Shown here piece by piece: positions 1-7,854 of a stretch of DNA of 64,000 nt. The DNA lies in the NCBI GenBank assembly GCA_964587885.1, contig CAZPME010000003.1, positions 1 to 64,000 of the forward strand. The letters are read 5' to 3'. Both the position numbers and the translations under genes were made by a program. This DNA comes from UBA60 sp964587885 (GTDB lineage: Archaea; Thermoplasmatota; Poseidoniia; Poseidoniales; Poseidoniaceae). The first letter of the stretch is position 1, and every line of letters begins with the position of its first letter. The notes under the pieces were generated by a model, which saw only the letters and a list, made by a program, of their open reading frames with translations, searched no databases and was not told the origin of the DNA.

Positions 1-1
1 C

Positions 2-460
2 AACACATTCATCGCTGTCATCAATGACACAGAATCCGCTAACAAGGGCAAGAGTTACTCTTTGTCGATTGGAGGTACAAATTACAACCAATTTTTAGGA
101 AAGAAAATCGGTGATACAATCGATGGTCTGTTCGTTGGCGAAGGTGAAGTTACTCTCGCGGGATATACTCTTGAAATATCAGGTGGCTCCGACAAAACCG
201 GAACCGCAATGCGCGGTGACTTAGCAGGTGGAGCACGCAAACCCGTACTGGTTACAGAGAGCATTGGTTTCAAAGGCCACAAATTAGTTCACAAGAATAG
301 CAAGCGTTACCGATACAAGCCAGATGGCCTGCGTAAGCGCCGAGTTTTCCGTGGTAACACTGTCACTCAAGATACTCGCCAAATCAACTTGAAAGTCGTC
401 AAGCACGGCAACAAGAGCCTTTCCGACCTACTTGGCGGCGACTCTTCCAGTGAGGATTGA
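2..460 (+). CDS. rps6e: 30S ribosomal protein S6e (5' end outside window)
   Basis: Small-subunit ribosomal protein eS6. The reading frame is open from base 2, so the gene starts upstream of the window; the first codons read NTFIAVINDTESANKGKSYS, matching the usual eS6 N-terminal strand before the GKKIGD motif. A TTG at 62 is internal, not the start. The GKKIGDTIDG segment, the basic KNSKRYRYKPDGLRKRR stretch and the RGNTV segment are family hallmarks. The end is a short acidic/Ser tail (GGDSSSED). It lies 34 bp before the aIF2-gamma gene on the same strand, a common archaeal translation-gene arrangement. Confidence 0.95.
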   Translation, partial: NTFIAVINDTESANKGKSYSLSIGGTNYNQFLGKKIGDTIDGLFVGEGEVTLAGYTLEISGGSDKTGTAMRGDLAGGARKPVLVTESIGFKGHKLVHKNSKRYRYKPDGLRKRRVFRGNTVTQDTRQINLKVVKHGNKSLSDLLGGDSSSED

Positions 461-494
461 AGCGGAATAAGGCAGAATCATAGGAGATGAAAGG

Positions 495-1733
495 ATGGCG
501 AGGACACTTCCCCGTCAGCCCGAAGTTAACATCGGCTTAGTAGGCCATGTCGATCATGGAAAAACCACTCTTACTCAAGCATTATCGGGAGTTTGGACCG
601 ATACCCATAGCGAAGAAAGAAAACGTGGAATTAGTATCAAACTCGGATATGCTGATACCGCGTTTTACAAAACCAAGAAAGGTGAATATTATCCTACGGG
701 CCGAAGACCTGATGGTGGAGACGATGTTGAGGGCGAATTACAGCGAGTGGTCTCTTTTGTCGACGCCCCTGGTCACGAGACATTGATGGCGATAATGATC
801 ACAGGTGCAAGCATAATGGATGGAGCAATGCTCATGGTTGCTGCAAATGAGACCTGCCCTCAACCACAAACTCGAGAGCATTTGATGGCATTAGAAATTG
901 CTGGAATTGAAAATGTGGTGGTCGTACAAAATAAAATTGATCTCGTAAGTAAAGAGCGGGCACTTGAATCATTCCAAGAAATCAAAGAATTCCTCGGCGG
1001 CACCATTGCCGAAAATGCCCCAATAATTCCTGTTTCTGCGCATCATGACGTAAACCTCGATATCTTAATTGAAGCGATTGAGCAATTTATTCCTACTCCA
1101 GATCGAAGTGATGATGAGCGAGCAATACTACATGTAGCTCGTTCTTTTGATATCAATCGCCCTGGATCTCGTCCTACCAAGTTGAAGGGTGGAGTGATTG
1201 GAGGCAGTATTGTTTCTGGTACATTCAATATCGGAGATTCAGTTGAAATCGGCCCGGGACGGAAAATTCAAGGTAAAAAGAAAGTCACTTACGAGCCAAT
1301 TAAGACTACTATATCCAGTATGCAAGGTGGTGGGAATAACTTGGATGCAATGCACGCAGGTGGACTTTGTGGCCTCGCTACACCCCTAGACCCACTGCTA
1401 ACTGCTTCGGATAACCTTTCTGGACAAGTCCTAGCGAGGTCCGGAGAATTACCGCCAGTACGTGAAATTATAGAAATTGAAATCAACTTGTTGAAAGAAA
1501 TGGTCGGAGGCGATGATAATACTTCAGATAAAGTCGCCCCGCTACGAGGTGGCGAGATGTTGATGGTTAACATCTCGACTGCAACATCGGTTGGTGTTGT
1601 CTCAAATGTCGGAGGTGGAAAGGCAACTTTGAATCTGCGTTTACCGGTAGTAGCCGAGGATGGTGGACGAATTAGCCTATCTCGACGAGCGGGCACACGC
1701 TGGAGATTGATTGGATACGGAGTAATCCTTTGA
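495..1733 (+). CDS. eif2g: Translation initiation factor aIF2 subunit gamma
   Basis: GTPase subunit of the archaeal aIF2 complex, which delivers initiator Met-tRNA to the small ribosomal subunit. G-domain motifs are visible: G1 GHVDHGKTT near residue 17, G3 DAPGHE near residue 90 and G4 NKID near residue 147, followed by two beta-barrel domains. The length of 412 residues is normal. The ATG at 495 has GGAGATGAAAGG just upstream. The gene sits between eS6 and a PIN-domain gene; alpha and beta subunits are not in the window. No anomalies are seen. Confidence 0.97.
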   Translation: MARTLPRQPEVNIGLVGHVDHGKTTLTQALSGVWTDTHSEERKRGISIKLGYADTAFYKTKKGEYYPTGRRPDGGDDVEGELQRVVSFVDAPGHETLMAIMITGASIMDGAMLMVAANETCPQPQTREHLMALEIAGIENVVVVQNKIDLVSKERALESFQEIKEFLGGTIAENAPIIPVSAHHDVNLDILIEAIEQFIPTPDRSDDERAILHVARSFDINRPGSRPTKLKGGVIGGSIVSGTFNIGDSVEIGPGRKIQGKKKVTYEPIKTTISSMQGGGNNLDAMHAGGLCGLATPLDPLLTASDNLSGQVLARSGELPPVREIIEIEINLLKEMVGGDDNTSDKVAPLRGGEMLMVNISTATSVGVVSNVGGGKATLNLRLPVVAEDGGRISLSRRAGTRWRLIGYGVIL

Positions 1734-1749
1734 TTCCGAGTGAGATAGG

Positions 1750-2121
1750 ATGCAAAAAGTACTGGTCGATTCTTGCGGCTGGGTCGCGATTGTCGATGCT
1801 GGTATCCATCTAGATTTGGAACTCGGTGATTTAGTCGGCAATTTTGAGTTAGCACTCCTCCCTAAAGTTGAAACAGAATTGTCTCATTTAGAACAAAAAC
1901 GCAGTAACACGCTCTTATTGGATTTGCTAATGCAAAAATCTACCATTATTCCGGCTCCCTCTGAAGCCGGGAATCATACTGATGACCAACTGGTTGCCTT
2001 GGCGGTAGAGAATTCTTGGCCGGTAATTACGATCGACTCGCGACTCAAAGCGCGCCTGATGGAAGCTGGATGTCAAGTAATTGAAGTGGCACAAAAAAGA
2101 CGCTTGAAAATGATACAATGA
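1750..2121 (+). CDS. PIN-domain protein (Fcf1/Utp24-like)
   Basis: Small PIN-domain predicted ribonuclease of 123 residues. The acidic residues of a PIN active site are present in order: D7 in LVDSCGW, Glu in VETELSHL (near 41), DD in HTDDQLVALA (near 78) and D in ITIDSRLK (near 97). A PIN gene directly after aIF2-gamma is a recurrent archaeal arrangement, and such proteins resemble Fcf1/Utp24 of eukaryotic rRNA processing rather than VapC toxins. No antitoxin-sized gene is adjacent. It starts 16 bp after aIF2-gamma and is probably cotranscribed. The rRNA-processing role is inference from family and context. Confidence 0.8.
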   Translation: MQKVLVDSCGWVAIVDAGIHLDLELGDLVGNFELALLPKVETELSHLEQKRSNTLLLDLLMQKSTIIPAPSEAGNHTDDQLVALAVENSWPVITIDSRLKARLMEAGCQVIEVAQKRRLKMIQ

Positions 2122-2180
2122 TGAGTCACTATCACTCATGCAGGTGATATCCTTATCAGCCGAAAAGTTCCCAACGCTCC

Positions 2181-2558
2181 ATGAGCGACAATAGTTCAGG
2201 CTCAGTAGACATGAAAGAATTCGTTTCTCTCCTGATTAAAAGTGGACTATCAAGTCACGCGGCAAAAGTTCTTGCTTGTTTACTGAAGCACGAGAACAGT
2301 GATAGTAGCGAGTTGCAGAAAAATTGTCAGTTGCGCCAACCAGAAGTCAGCATAGGTATAGCAGAATTATCTGAATTAGGAATTGTTGAAACTGTTTCCC
2401 AAAAGACAAACGGGCGTGGCCGACCGCGCCACAAGTATTCTCTATGTTGTAGCGTTAAAGAGGCACTGCAACCAATCATTATGCGCAATAGGTCACGTAT
2501 TGAACAATTAGGCGTTGAAATGAGGCGATTAGAAGAAATTGCCGAGGTTATTCGTTAG
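2181..2558 (+). CDS. Winged-helix transcriptional regulator (TrmB/COG4738-like)
   Basis: Predicted DNA-binding protein of 125 residues. An N-terminal helical segment (GLSSHAAKVLACLLKH) and a recognition helix region (RQPEVSIGIAELSELGIV) are followed by a basic wing, NGRGRPRHKYSL, then a C-terminal helix suited to dimerisation. This is the architecture of TrmB-like or COG4738 archaeal regulators. No effector domain follows, so the signal is unknown. No clear Shine-Dalgarno precedes the ATG, so the transcript could be leaderless; an in-frame ATG at 2211 is an alternative start. It converges with the DUF357 gene, overlapping its stop by 4 bp. Confidence 0.75.
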   Translation: MSDNSSGSVDMKEFVSLLIKSGLSSHAAKVLACLLKHENSDSSELQKNCQLRQPEVSIGIAELSELGIVETVSQKTNGRGRPRHKYSLCCSVKEALQPIIMRNRSRIEQLGVEMRRLEEIAEVIR

Positions 2559-2848
2559 GGTAATGTGAACAATTCATCATCACCGTGTCCGTCGAGTAAG
2601 CGCAATTTTACCGCTGCATCAATCCATGCATGGGCATAATTTATCGCTCCAAAAGCACGTACATAGTCTCCATTTTCCCTAAAATGTTGAGCATCATTGG
2701 CATAGTCATCAGCCATGCGCAGTAAGATGGCCAAATTTTGTCCTTCTGGAGATTCTTCGTTGACAAGTGGTGTGGCTTTACCTCTAGCAGTACGAGTTAA
2801 TTGCAAATAATGCTCAAGCCTCTCTTCACTAATCGATGCCTTGGCCAT
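2555..2848 (-). CDS. DUF357 family protein
   Basis: Small (97 residues) helical protein of the archaeal DUF357 family, recognisable from the DDYANDAQHF..GDYVRAFGAINYAHAWIDA segment in its centre, the usual conserved core. Function is unknown; in other archaea DUF357 genes often sit near DNA or RNA handling genes. The start is the ATG at 2848 with GAGGTGA upstream; that ATG immediately follows the TAA of the beta-propeller gene, so the two are translationally adjacent in one operon with the AAA gene. Confidence 0.8.
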   Translation of the reverse strand: MAKASISEERLEHYLQLTRTARGKATPLVNEESPEGQNLAILLRMADDYANDAQHFRENGDYVRAFGAINYAHAWIDAAVKLRLLDGHGDDELFTLP

Positions 2849-3880
2849 TTAATCACCTCGATTTTGACGCTCAAACATCCTTCTAACGTCTTCAGTTCTC
2901 CCTAATGCTTGATACAGTTCAATGGCCTTTGAAAGCATCCCATCATCTTCTGCTTGACGGGCTTCTTGGAACATATTTCGGCGATATTCCCAATCCAATC
3001 TCTGCTTTTCATCTGCAACTAATTGCTGAGTTATTGCCCTTCGTTTTGAGGACAACTCTGCAGCTTCCCACCATCTAATCAATCCATTACTGGTTGCGGT
3101 GACCATGATATCGATGCCATTACCGCTAATGAGATCACCACCTTTCATTTCAAGTCCACTCTCATGAGGCGGTAATCGGTGCATCTGGCCATCAATGTCG
3201 AGATACCACCAGCCATCGCCACTTCTAACCGAATCAATCGGCTCGGTACCAACGCTCTCAATGCGATCTAGTTCATCCCAACCAAATGGATGTGGACGAC
3301 CAAGCCACAATTCTCCATCTGAGGCTTGCATGAGCACTTGGCCGCTGGTTAAACGCCCCATCCATGACCAATATTTATCGTCGACAAAACGGCTGAAATC
3401 CTGTTGTACCAAACGTAAGCATCTGATGCGCCCATCTCTGTCATGGACAAGTAGGTGTTCACGGTCTAACCATCCAACAAGTCGGCGGATTTCACCGGTA
3501 TTCAAGCGACGAATTCCAATGCCATTGACATCAAATAAATGCAGGTGGCCAACTCGGTCAGAGAGAACCCAACCTCCAGATGGCCTTGGTAAGATATCAG
3601 CAAAACCACCGCTCGTTGCACGCCCTTCGTGGACGGAAACACCATCGGATATTCGTAGGAGATAAAACCCTTGACCGCACAGTAATCCTACATTCGTGCC
3701 ATCTACCTCTAGTCGATAGACCGCGAATGGTAGACTGCGCCTCCAACGGATATTACCCGATGAATCATATGAAATCACTTCGGTTGAACTAGCGACCAAG
3801 GCTCCATCTACTGTATTTGCAACTGCGGCTACTCTTTGTTCTTGTACCGACCAAGCTACTTCCCAAAATTCTCGACTCAT
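2849..3880 (-). CDS. Predicted beta-propeller (WD40/PQQ-like) protein
   Basis: Protein of 343 residues with repeating short beta-strand units (VASSTEVISYDSSGNIRW, GGFADILPRPSGGWVLSD, RHLHLFDV-like and LVGWLDREHLLVHDRDGRIR segments), typical of a WD40/quinoprotein beta-propeller. A charged helical C-terminal region (VADEKQRLDWEYRRNMF) ends in a TPR-like helix pair (AIELYQALGRTEDVRRMF). No signal peptide is visible, so it is probably cytoplasmic. The start chosen, MSREFW at 3880, lies right after the stop of the AAA gene (3882); upstream in-frame codons lie inside that gene. Likely a scaffold working with the AAA protein; function is not known. Confidence 0.7.
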   Translation of the reverse strand: MSREFWEVAWSVQEQRVAAVANTVDGALVASSTEVISYDSSGNIRWRRSLPFAVYRLEVDGTNVGLLCGQGFYLLRISDGVSVHEGRATSGGFADILPRPSGGWVLSDRVGHLHLFDVNGIGIRRLNTGEIRRLVGWLDREHLLVHDRDGRIRCLRLVQQDFSRFVDDKYWSWMGRLTSGQVLMQASDGELWLGRPHPFGWDELDRIESVGTEPIDSVRSGDGWWYLDIDGQMHRLPPHESGLEMKGGDLISGNGIDIMVTATSNGLIRWWEAAELSSKRRAITQQLVADEKQRLDWEYRRNMFQEARQAEDDGMLSKAIELYQALGRTEDVRRMFERQNRGD

Positions 3881-3881
3881 C

Positions 3882-5654
3882 TTATCCCTCCAGTATCCCC
3901 CACACTTGCAATTGCACCCGTGCATCATTTGTTAGCGAATACATCCTCGAACGGCCTACCTTGCGCACTCGCATTATTCCTGAGCGATATAGGGCGTTGC
4001 ATATTTGCGACATTCTCGAGCGCCCAATATTCAATCGAATCAATAAATCATCATCAGAAGGGGAAAATTCACCTCCGCTCGCGCGCGCTATTACCTCAGT
4101 TTCATGTTGACTGAGACCTCGCAAATGTCCAATATTAAGAGGTACACTATCATGTGGATTAGATTGAGGTTGACGACGAAGTGCCCCTAATCGATTGGCG
4201 ATGGTATTTGTTTGGTAAAGTGATTGAGGTTCAAATACTTGGGGCGGCACTGGCGATACAGGAAAGCCTACATGCGCATGTATTGCATCTTGTTGTACGT
4301 GATTGAAATGGTTTTGCTGACTCACTCCAGTGGCTCTAGTATGTGCCGTTGGTGATAGATTAGGTTCAATCGGAGATTCAACGGCTGGATTGGGGAAAGC
4401 ATTGTCAAAATTGGATTCAATTTCATTATCATCACCCTGTATCCATAATTCAGCGCCTTCGGTTGTATGGGTTGGTGGAGTTGTATCAAAAGCATGGTCG
4501 GGAAGTGGGTTTAATTCGGGGTCGAATCTTGGAATCACATTCTTTGCTACTCGGTTGCGCTGAGCGAGAGCGCCAAATATCCCTGGAATAGAAGGTGTGT
4601 CATCAATCAAATAAGATGACTCGGATTCGTACTCCTCTTCAATTCGATCCATAGTCAAAGAAAATGTAGAAGATGGATCAGAACTTGCTTCTAGAATCGT
4701 ACCGATTCTTGATTTGACCGCTTCTGGTTCAGATTCATCTACCTCATGCATAGTAATTTCATCTTCATTGTGGTCATCTTCAGAACTCAGGTTATTCCCC
4801 GCAATGGCCTGTTCTATAGTGAGTTTGTCACCTTCATCAAGTTCCTCGACGGTGATTTCAGAAATAGTATTTTCAGCCATAGCAGATTGAAGATTAAGTA
4901 AGCGTTGATCAATATTTTTCTCGCCCCTCTCTACATCTATTATATCTCGTAGATAGCGCACTACACGGCCAGTATGCCCGCCGGTATCCTCTATGAGGGC
5001 TGGAATCAAACCCATCGGTACAGACCAAGGTTTTCGACTAACAGTGTCGATTCGCCGTTTGACTAAATCTTCAATCGCTGCTGTAGAGAGAGGTCCAAGT
5101 TCTTCAATATCATCAAATGCATCGCGTAATTCATCGGGAAAAGCCGCCAACTGCGAGGGAGTTACAGTAATGATAATCAAGGCTCTGAGTCGTTGCAAAA
5201 CAGTTGTTAAGCGACTGAATACCGCTACTAAATCTGCACCTGAAGCCCCAGGAAAGTCGTAAGCAATCAACGGCAGAGTACCTTTCATCGCATTCAGCTC
5301 CTCAACCAATTGTGAAACTACCTGGCCGTGGTGCTGAGGAATGTCAAAACCGACGATTGAAGTGTATGTATCTTCCAAAATCTTGTCAGAATGGTCGTTA
5401 TATGGGAAAATTGAGAATGAATCAAACCTACTCGCTTGAGAACCTAGGGCATGTATAAGTGAAGTCCGTCCAGAACCTCGTTCCCCTTTTAGCAATATCA
5501 AGCGAGGCGAGGTATATTTTAGATGCCTAACCATTTTTGCAACTATTCCGCCCCTACCTGCAAGTAGGTTCCAATCATATGATTCAATAGGACGGCCCGA
5601 AAATGGGTTGGAACGCATCGGTGGGAGATTTAATTCGAATGCCATAATGCTCAC
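3882..5654 (-). CDS. AAA+ (Cdc6/STAND-like) ATPase with C-terminal winged helix; altered Walker A
   Basis: Protein of 590 residues in three parts. Residues about 20-250 are an AAA+ module: the P-loop GERGSGRTS (57-65) has Arg63 where the catalytic Lys is expected, and the Walker B strand reads LIAYDFPG, without the usual second acidic residue. Residues about 260-480 are an acidic, low-complexity, probably disordered linker. The last ~90 residues form a winged helix (LSQHETEVIARASGGEFSPSDDDLLIRLNIGRSRMSQICNAL region with basic wing VRKVGRSRMYSLT). It overlaps the propeller gene at its stop. A DNA-bound ATP sensor rather than a strong ATPase is plausible; Cdc6/Orc origin binding is not shown. 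ATG at 5645 is an alternative start. Confidence 0.65.
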   Translation of the reverse strand: MSIMAFELNLPPMRSNPFSGRPIESYDWNLLAGRGGIVAKMVRHLKYTSPRLILLKGERGSGRTSLIHALGSQASRFDSFSIFPYNDHSDKILEDTYTSIVGFDIPQHHGQVVSQLVEELNAMKGTLPLIAYDFPGASGADLVAVFSRLTTVLQRLRALIIITVTPSQLAAFPDELRDAFDDIEELGPLSTAAIEDLVKRRIDTVSRKPWSVPMGLIPALIEDTGGHTGRVVRYLRDIIDVERGEKNIDQRLLNLQSAMAENTISEITVEELDEGDKLTIEQAIAGNNLSSEDDHNEDEITMHEVDESEPEAVKSRIGTILEASSDPSSTFSLTMDRIEEEYESESSYLIDDTPSIPGIFGALAQRNRVAKNVIPRFDPELNPLPDHAFDTTPPTHTTEGAELWIQGDDNEIESNFDNAFPNPAVESPIEPNLSPTAHTRATGVSQQNHFNHVQQDAIHAHVGFPVSPVPPQVFEPQSLYQTNTIANRLGALRRQPQSNPHDSVPLNIGHLRGLSQHETEVIARASGGEFSPSDDDLLIRLNIGRSRMSQICNALYRSGIMRVRKVGRSRMYSLTNDARVQLQVWGILEG

Positions 5655-5943
5655 GACATTGGTGCAACTTCTTACTCGGCTTATATGGTTTCACGCATTC
5701 ACACGTATTCACACATCGTTTTTCGCACCTAATCGTAATACTCAGCAAATACTGTACTAGTTAAATGATATTAAAAATCAAGGTAACCTTTCTCATTAAC
5801 AGCAGATTAACGCATCATTACCACGATGATTAACGCGTATTAACGCATTACCTACACGGAATGGGACTTAGAATATGTGCCATTTCACCATCTCTTCAAT
5901 AGGAAGTCTTAGGCCATGTACCGCTTCGAGGCTACTGAGAGCG
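5655..5943. promoter_or_regulatory. Divergent intergenic region with phased short repeats
   Basis: Gap between the AAA gene (leftward) and HMG-CoA reductase (rightward). Two repeat clusters are visible. At 5689-5717 TTCAC/ATTCACAC recurs (5690, 5697, 5707; the last two 10 bp apart). At 5795-5852 ATTAAC or ATTACC recurs at 5795, 5806, 5817, 5829, 5839 and 5847, mostly ATTAACGC and spaced 8-12 bp, i.e. roughly one helical turn. An A/T-rich TATA-like element (GATATTAAAAAT, 5767-5778) lies just upstream of the second cluster, so the repeats would overlap or follow a rightward transcription start. Best read as operator sites; an origin or other protein-loading site is an alternative. Confidence 0.5.
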
Positions 5944-7242
5944 ATGCCTGTTGAGAACAGCAGAATTTCGGGGTTCCACCGTCTTGGAATTGGAGAGCGC
6001 AGGGAGATAGTTGCAAAATTGGCCAATTTGAGTAGTTCGGAGTTGGCTACCTGGGCAGAAACCGGAGAATTGGATGGAACAGTGGCTGGACACATGATTG
6101 AGAATGTTGTTGGCACAATGTCAATTCCAGTAGGATTGGCGACTAATTTCTTGATTGATGGCCAACAATACCTAATTCCATTTGCGATTGAAGAGGCGAG
6201 CGTGATTGCAGCCGCATCAAATATGGCTAAACGTTGCATTGATTCGGGTGGTTTTACGACGAATTGTGATGATTCCATCATGATTGGACAGATTCAGATA
6301 CTTGAGGTCGACGATATGTCTGCTGCGATAGCAGCTGTAGAACAGAATAAATCGGCCATTATCGCTAAGTGTAATAGCCTTGAATCTACCATCATTAAAC
6401 TCGGTGGCGGCTGCAAAGATGTTGAGTGTAGAATAATTGAAGCCAAATCTGGACAAATGCTGGTTATTCACCTAATTGTTGATTGCTTGGATGCTATGGG
6501 GGCAAATGCTGTTAATACCATGGCGGAGTTAGTCTCTCCACTTCTCGCTGAAATCACTAATGGAAGAGTGAATTTACGTATTCTTTCCAATTTGGCAACT
6601 CATCGACTCACTCGTTCAAGTGCTACTTGGAAACCTGAAAGTTTGGGTGATGGAAGTCGGGAACATGGTGAGGAAGTTATCAAAGGGATTCTTGAGGCGT
6701 ACGATTTTGCCTGTGCCGACCCTTTTCGAGCGGCAACTCACAATAAAGGCGTAATGAATGCAATTAGCGCAATAGCGTTAGCTTGTGGTCAAGATTGGCG
6801 AGCCATTGAAGCCGGATGTCATGCTTGGGTTGTATTTGAGCAAGATCGTTATGGTTCGTTGACCGAATGGTCAATGGATGATGATGGCAATCTTGTTGGC
6901 TCGATGTGTTGCCCTATGGCTGTTGGAATAGTAGGTGGTGCATCCAAGGTACATCCAGTGGCCAAGACAAATCTAAAATTGCTCGGAGTAGAATCATCCC
7001 AGCAACTCGCGGCGGTGATGGTATCTGCTGGATTGGCACAAAACTTGGGTGCGATGCGAGCATTGGCGACTTCTGGAATCCAAAGTGGGCATATGAAACT
7101 CCATGCCGAAAACATGGCAATTAGTGCTGGAGCAATGGGTGATGAGGTTGGAAAAGTTGCCGAAATGATTAGAAATTCAGGCCAAACGATAACTCAATCG
7201 GCAGTTTCCTCAGTCTTGCAACAATTGCGTAATGATCAATAA
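5944..7242 (+). CDS. mvaA: Hydroxymethylglutaryl-CoA reductase, class II type
   Basis: Reduces HMG-CoA to mevalonate, the committed step to archaeal isoprenoid lipids. The sequence follows the class II (Pseudomonas-type) pattern: GFHRLGIGER near the N-terminus, HMIENVVGTMSIPVGLATNF, EEASVIAAASNMAK, the MGANAVNTM motif and ATHNKGVMN. Class I archaeal enzymes lack the GFHRL opening. Preferred start is ATG 5944 (MPVENSRISGFHRL), which aligns with family N-termini; an upstream ATG at 5875 would add 23 residues with no family match. It abuts the scpB stop convergently (7242/7243). Direction in vivo is presumed biosynthetic. Transfer from bacteria is plausible but shared with some Thermoplasmata and Archaeoglobus. 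Confidence 0.93.
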   Translation: MPVENSRISGFHRLGIGERREIVAKLANLSSSELATWAETGELDGTVAGHMIENVVGTMSIPVGLATNFLIDGQQYLIPFAIEEASVIAAASNMAKRCIDSGGFTTNCDDSIMIGQIQILEVDDMSAAIAAVEQNKSAIIAKCNSLESTIIKLGGGCKDVECRIIEAKSGQMLVIHLIVDCLDAMGANAVNTMAELVSPLLAEITNGRVNLRILSNLATHRLTRSSATWKPESLGDGSREHGEEVIKGILEAYDFACADPFRAATHNKGVMNAISAIALACGQDWRAIEAGCHAWVVFEQDRYGSLTEWSMDDDGNLVGSMCCPMAVGIVGGASKVHPVAKTNLKLLGVESSQQLAAVMVSAGLAQNLGAMRALATSGIQSGHMKLHAENMAISAGAMGDEVGKVAEMIRNSGQTITQSAVSSVLQQLRNDQ

Positions 7243-7854
7243 TCAATCTGCAGAACTCTTTTCTGATTCTTCTTCTAGCGGTAATACAAGTTGTCCCTGC
7301 TCTGGCATTAGTGCTTCAGGGCGTGATGGTCCTGAGGTTAATCCGGCAGCATCGACTTGCTCTCGCCACCACTTTCGCACTTTTTTGCGTTCGACATGGG
7401 GGCAACTAAACATCTCGCTAAATCTACGAGTGGTCCCAAGTCGTCGAGTATTTCCATCTCGGCGTTTGTCGATTAGACCTAATTGCGAAAGGGCGCGGAC
7501 ATGGTCGTAAGCCTTTTGCCCAATCAACTCTACTAACCTAGATTGTGACATCGGCTGGTGGTAAGCGATTAATGATAAAGTCTTGAGAAGGGCATCGGAA
7601 ACTGTCGGCTTGGCGATCTGAGGCAAATGGTCAGCTAGATTCGGCTTAACCTCAATAGCCCAACGATCACCAACTTCAGATAGACAGAGAGCGCCACCGC
7701 GTCTGCGCTTCAAGGTTGATTGGAGCGATTCTATACTGTCATTGATTTCATCATTAGTAACCTCAAGGCATTCTGATAATTCTTCGGCAGTCATTGAGCG
7801 TCCTGCCCCGAATAATGTTGCTTCAAGTAATGTTTCAAGGGCTGGGGTACTCAC
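7243..7854 (-). CDS. scpB: Segregation and condensation protein B
   Basis: Kleisin-associated ScpB subunit (203 residues) of the SMC-ScpAB condensin. It shows the tandem winged-helix pattern: an N-terminal LETLLEATLFGAGRSMTAEELSECL segment, and the second domain with LSLIAYHQPMSQSRLVELIGQ and VRALSQLGLIDKRRDGNTRRLGTTRRF, the usual ScpB signature. The start ATG overlaps the scpA stop by 4 bp, so the pair is probably translationally coupled. The C-terminal tail (PLEEESEKSSAD) is acidic. Final gene of the operon. Confidence 0.92.
   Translation of the reverse strand: MSTPALETLLEATLFGAGRSMTAEELSECLEVTNDEINDSIESLQSTLKRRRGGALCLSEVGDRWAIEVKPNLADHLPQIAKPTVSDALLKTLSLIAYHQPMSQSRLVELIGQKAYDHVRALSQLGLIDKRRDGNTRRLGTTRRFSEMFSCPHVERKKVRKWWREQVDAAGLTSGPSRPEALMPEQGQLVLPLEEESEKSSAD

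Noticed and set aside
1289..1855. Long minus-strand open frame across the end of the aIF2-gamma gene
   Set aside because: Antisense shadow of a clear gene; it lacks an RBS, has no recognisable motif and is rich in Pro, Ser and Arg as expected of an antisense frame.
1750..2121. VapC toxin of a toxin-antitoxin pair
   Set aside because: No small antitoxin gene precedes it; the neighbour is aIF2-gamma, a setting typical of Fcf1-like PIN proteins.
2121..2139. Inverted repeat ATGAGT..ACTCAT just after the PIN gene
   Set aside because: Only 6 bp arms and no T-run, so it is common by chance and too weak to call a terminator.
5655..5943. Replication origin beside an orc1/cdc6 gene
   Set aside because: The AAA protein lacks canonical Walker residues and is not convincingly Orc1/Cdc6; no long origin-recognition repeats were seen, so only the repeat observation is kept.
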